Of a stretch of DNA of 64,000 nucleotides, positions 62,949 through 64,000 are shown in pieces. The notes beneath the pieces were generated by a model. The model worked only from the letters and a program-made list of their open reading frames with translations, made no database searches and was not told the origin of the DNA. The DNA comes from Parapedobacter soli (GTDB lineage Bacteria; Bacteroidota; Bacteroidia; Sphingobacteriales; Sphingobacteriaceae): positions 1 to 64,000 of the forward strand of contig NZ_JAMXAY010000009.1 in the NCBI RefSeq assembly GCF_025460835.1. The letters run 5' to 3'. Both the position numbers and the translations under genes were made by a program. Positions within the stretch are counted from its first letter, which is position 1. Every line of letters starts with the position of its first letter.

Positions 62949-64000
62949 GGCTGGTATTGTGGAATGTAAGCGTAAACACGGTTCCTTTGTCCTGCGCGCT
63001 CTGGCACGTGACCTCCCCCCCCATCAGCGACACGTACCGCCTCACGATATTGAGGCCTAAGCCGGTGCCCGGGATGTTGCCCGTGTTATGCGCACGGAAA
63101 AACGGCTCAAACAGGCTCTTCTGGTCTTCTGCCGGGATCCCGATGCCGTCGTCTTTGACTACAATCTGGCATGTATCGCCATTGATCTCGGTATTGAACT
63201 CGATAAAGGTGTTCTCACCTGAATATTTGATTGCATTGGATATCAAATTGATGACACTGTTTTTGAGTAAGTTGGCATCCAGTTTAAATTTGCCCTCCGA
63301 CCCGGTGTGTTGGTATACAATATGCTGGTTTGCCTTACATATCAGCTGCATTTCTTCGGTAATTTCTTCGGCCACTTCCACGAGATTAATCTCTTCGTTG
63401 TCGGCGAGTACCTTCCCGGCCTCAAGCCGTTCCAGCGACAGGAAATCGTTCAGGATGCTGGTAAGCAACTGTACCGAACCTTTTATCCGGCCTGTATGTT
63501 TCAACACATTGGGCAAGTCGGGCTTTGCTGCATATTTTTCTATCAGTGAGGCCGAAAGCTGGACCGCGCTGAGGGGTGTGCGGAATTCGTGGGATGCCAT
63601 GGACACGAAGCGCGATTTGAGTTGGTTGAGCTCCTTCTCCTTCTCCAGCGATTGGCTGACGTCAGCCTTAGTCTTTTCGAGCTCAGACACCAATTTAATC
63701 AGGTCTTTGGTCCGGTTGCTCACCGTCGCCTCCAGCTCTTCCATGTGGTGCAGCAGTTTCTCTTCAGCCTCCTTTTCTTTCGAGAGGTCGTGCACGAACC
63801 CGGTGAACGCGATTTTATTTTCGTAGTGCACCTCACTTACCGCAAGCCGGAATGGGAATGTTGTCCCATCTTTACGCAAGCCCCGTACCTCCCTGCCTAT
63901 ACCGATTATTTTTTTCACACCGGTGGTGAGGTAGTTGTGGATGTACTGGTCGTGCCGGCTTTGGTCGGGCTCGGGCATCAGCATCGATACGTTGTTGCCG
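62932..64000 (-). CDS. FixL-like PAS sensor histidine kinase, 5' end outside window
   Basis: The visible 355 or so residues begin inside a PAS domain (MLMPEPDQSRHDQYIHNYLT, then GIGREVRGLRKDGTTFPFRL) and continue through a coiled coil to a histidine kinase: phospho-His in SMASHEFRTPLSAVQ, N-box NLISNAIKYSG, G-boxes DDGIGIP and GTGLGLNIV. The PAS segment keeps the heme-ligand His of Bradyrhizobium FixL (His200, here in SRHDQY at 63952-63954), Ile215 and Arg220; Arg206 is Asn and His214 is Lys. Likely an oxygen or redox sensor for the next gene. The N-terminus is not visible. Confidence 0.88.
   Translation of the reverse strand, partial: GNNVSMLMPEPDQSRHDQYIHNYLTTGVKKIIGIGREVRGLRKDGTTFPFRLAVSEVHYENKIAFTGFVHDLSKEKEAEEKLLHHMEELEATVSNRTKDLIKLVSELEKTKADVSQSLEKEKELNQLKSRFVSMASHEFRTPLSAVQLSASLIEKYAAKPDLPNVLKHTGRIKGSVQLLTSILNDFLSLERLEAGKVLADNEEINLVEVAEEITEEMQLICKANQHIVYQHTGSEGKFKLDANLLKNSVINLISNAIKYSGENTFIEFNTEINGDTCQIVVKDDGIGIPAEDQKSLFEPFFRAHNTGNIPGTGLGLNIVRRYVSLMGGEVTCQSAQDKGTVFTLTFHNTSHVNSN

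Overview
The window looks like chromosomal DNA of a Bacteroidota bacterium, most likely of the Sphingobacteriaceae (Pedobacter/Parapedobacter/Olivibacter type; genus not determinable by eye). Supporting signs are a SusC/SusD pair with an ECF sigma/FecR pair, a fused ccoNO oxidase gene, a porT gene next to ubiE/menG, type III glutamine synthetase, many genes without a clear Shine-Dalgarno, and several matches to the Bacteroidota -7 promoter element TAnnTTTG. GC content is moderate, near 50%.

Layout. 0.2-0.7 kb: remains of an antitoxin/PIN-toxin pair. 0.8-2.6 kb: complete IS1182-type insertion sequence that cut the 5' end off the next gene. 2.5-13.7 kb: polysaccharide-utilisation-like locus on the minus strand (ECF sigma, FecR, SusC, SusD, GH116 glycosidase, RbsD/FucU-like lipoprotein). 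13.9-17.2 kb: FtsX-type ABC exporter. 17.4-25.8 kb: S9 peptidase, glnN, and a methionine locus (SAM-I riboswitch, small Cys-Cys leader ORF, metY, hom). 25.9-30.4 kb: NtrC-like regulator, RNase P RNA, menG/ubiE, porT, SDR. 30.4-36.9 kb: M61 peptidase, outer-membrane barrel, acyl-CoA synthetase, YihY, dinB. 37-45 kb (minus): MG2/plug surface protein, then a tight operon of N-formylglutamate-amidohydrolase-like enzyme, DUF1704 metallopeptidase, ATP-grasp ligase and cardiolipin synthase. 45.2-51.1 kb: RND efflux triplet. 51.1-64 kb: cbb3 oxidase genes (ccoNO, Q, P, G, short H, S, copper ATPase I, SafE-like), hemN, a Cys-tailed lactate-dehydrogenase-like small protein, and a two-component pair made of a FixL-like PAS kinase and a REC-CRP fusion.

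How they fit together. The last 13 kb reads as a low-oxygen respiration island with its own sensor: the PAS domain keeps the FixL heme histidine and the response regulator carries its own CRP-type DNA-binding domain, collapsing FixL/FixJ/FixK into two proteins. The 41-45 kb operon pairs a ligase of the ATP-grasp fold with a peptidase of the DUF1704 (MATCAP-like) family, which suggests an add/remove cycle on a protein or peptide. Several intergenic spaces are filled with heptanucleotide tandem arrays, some of which supply start or stop codons to the flanking genes.
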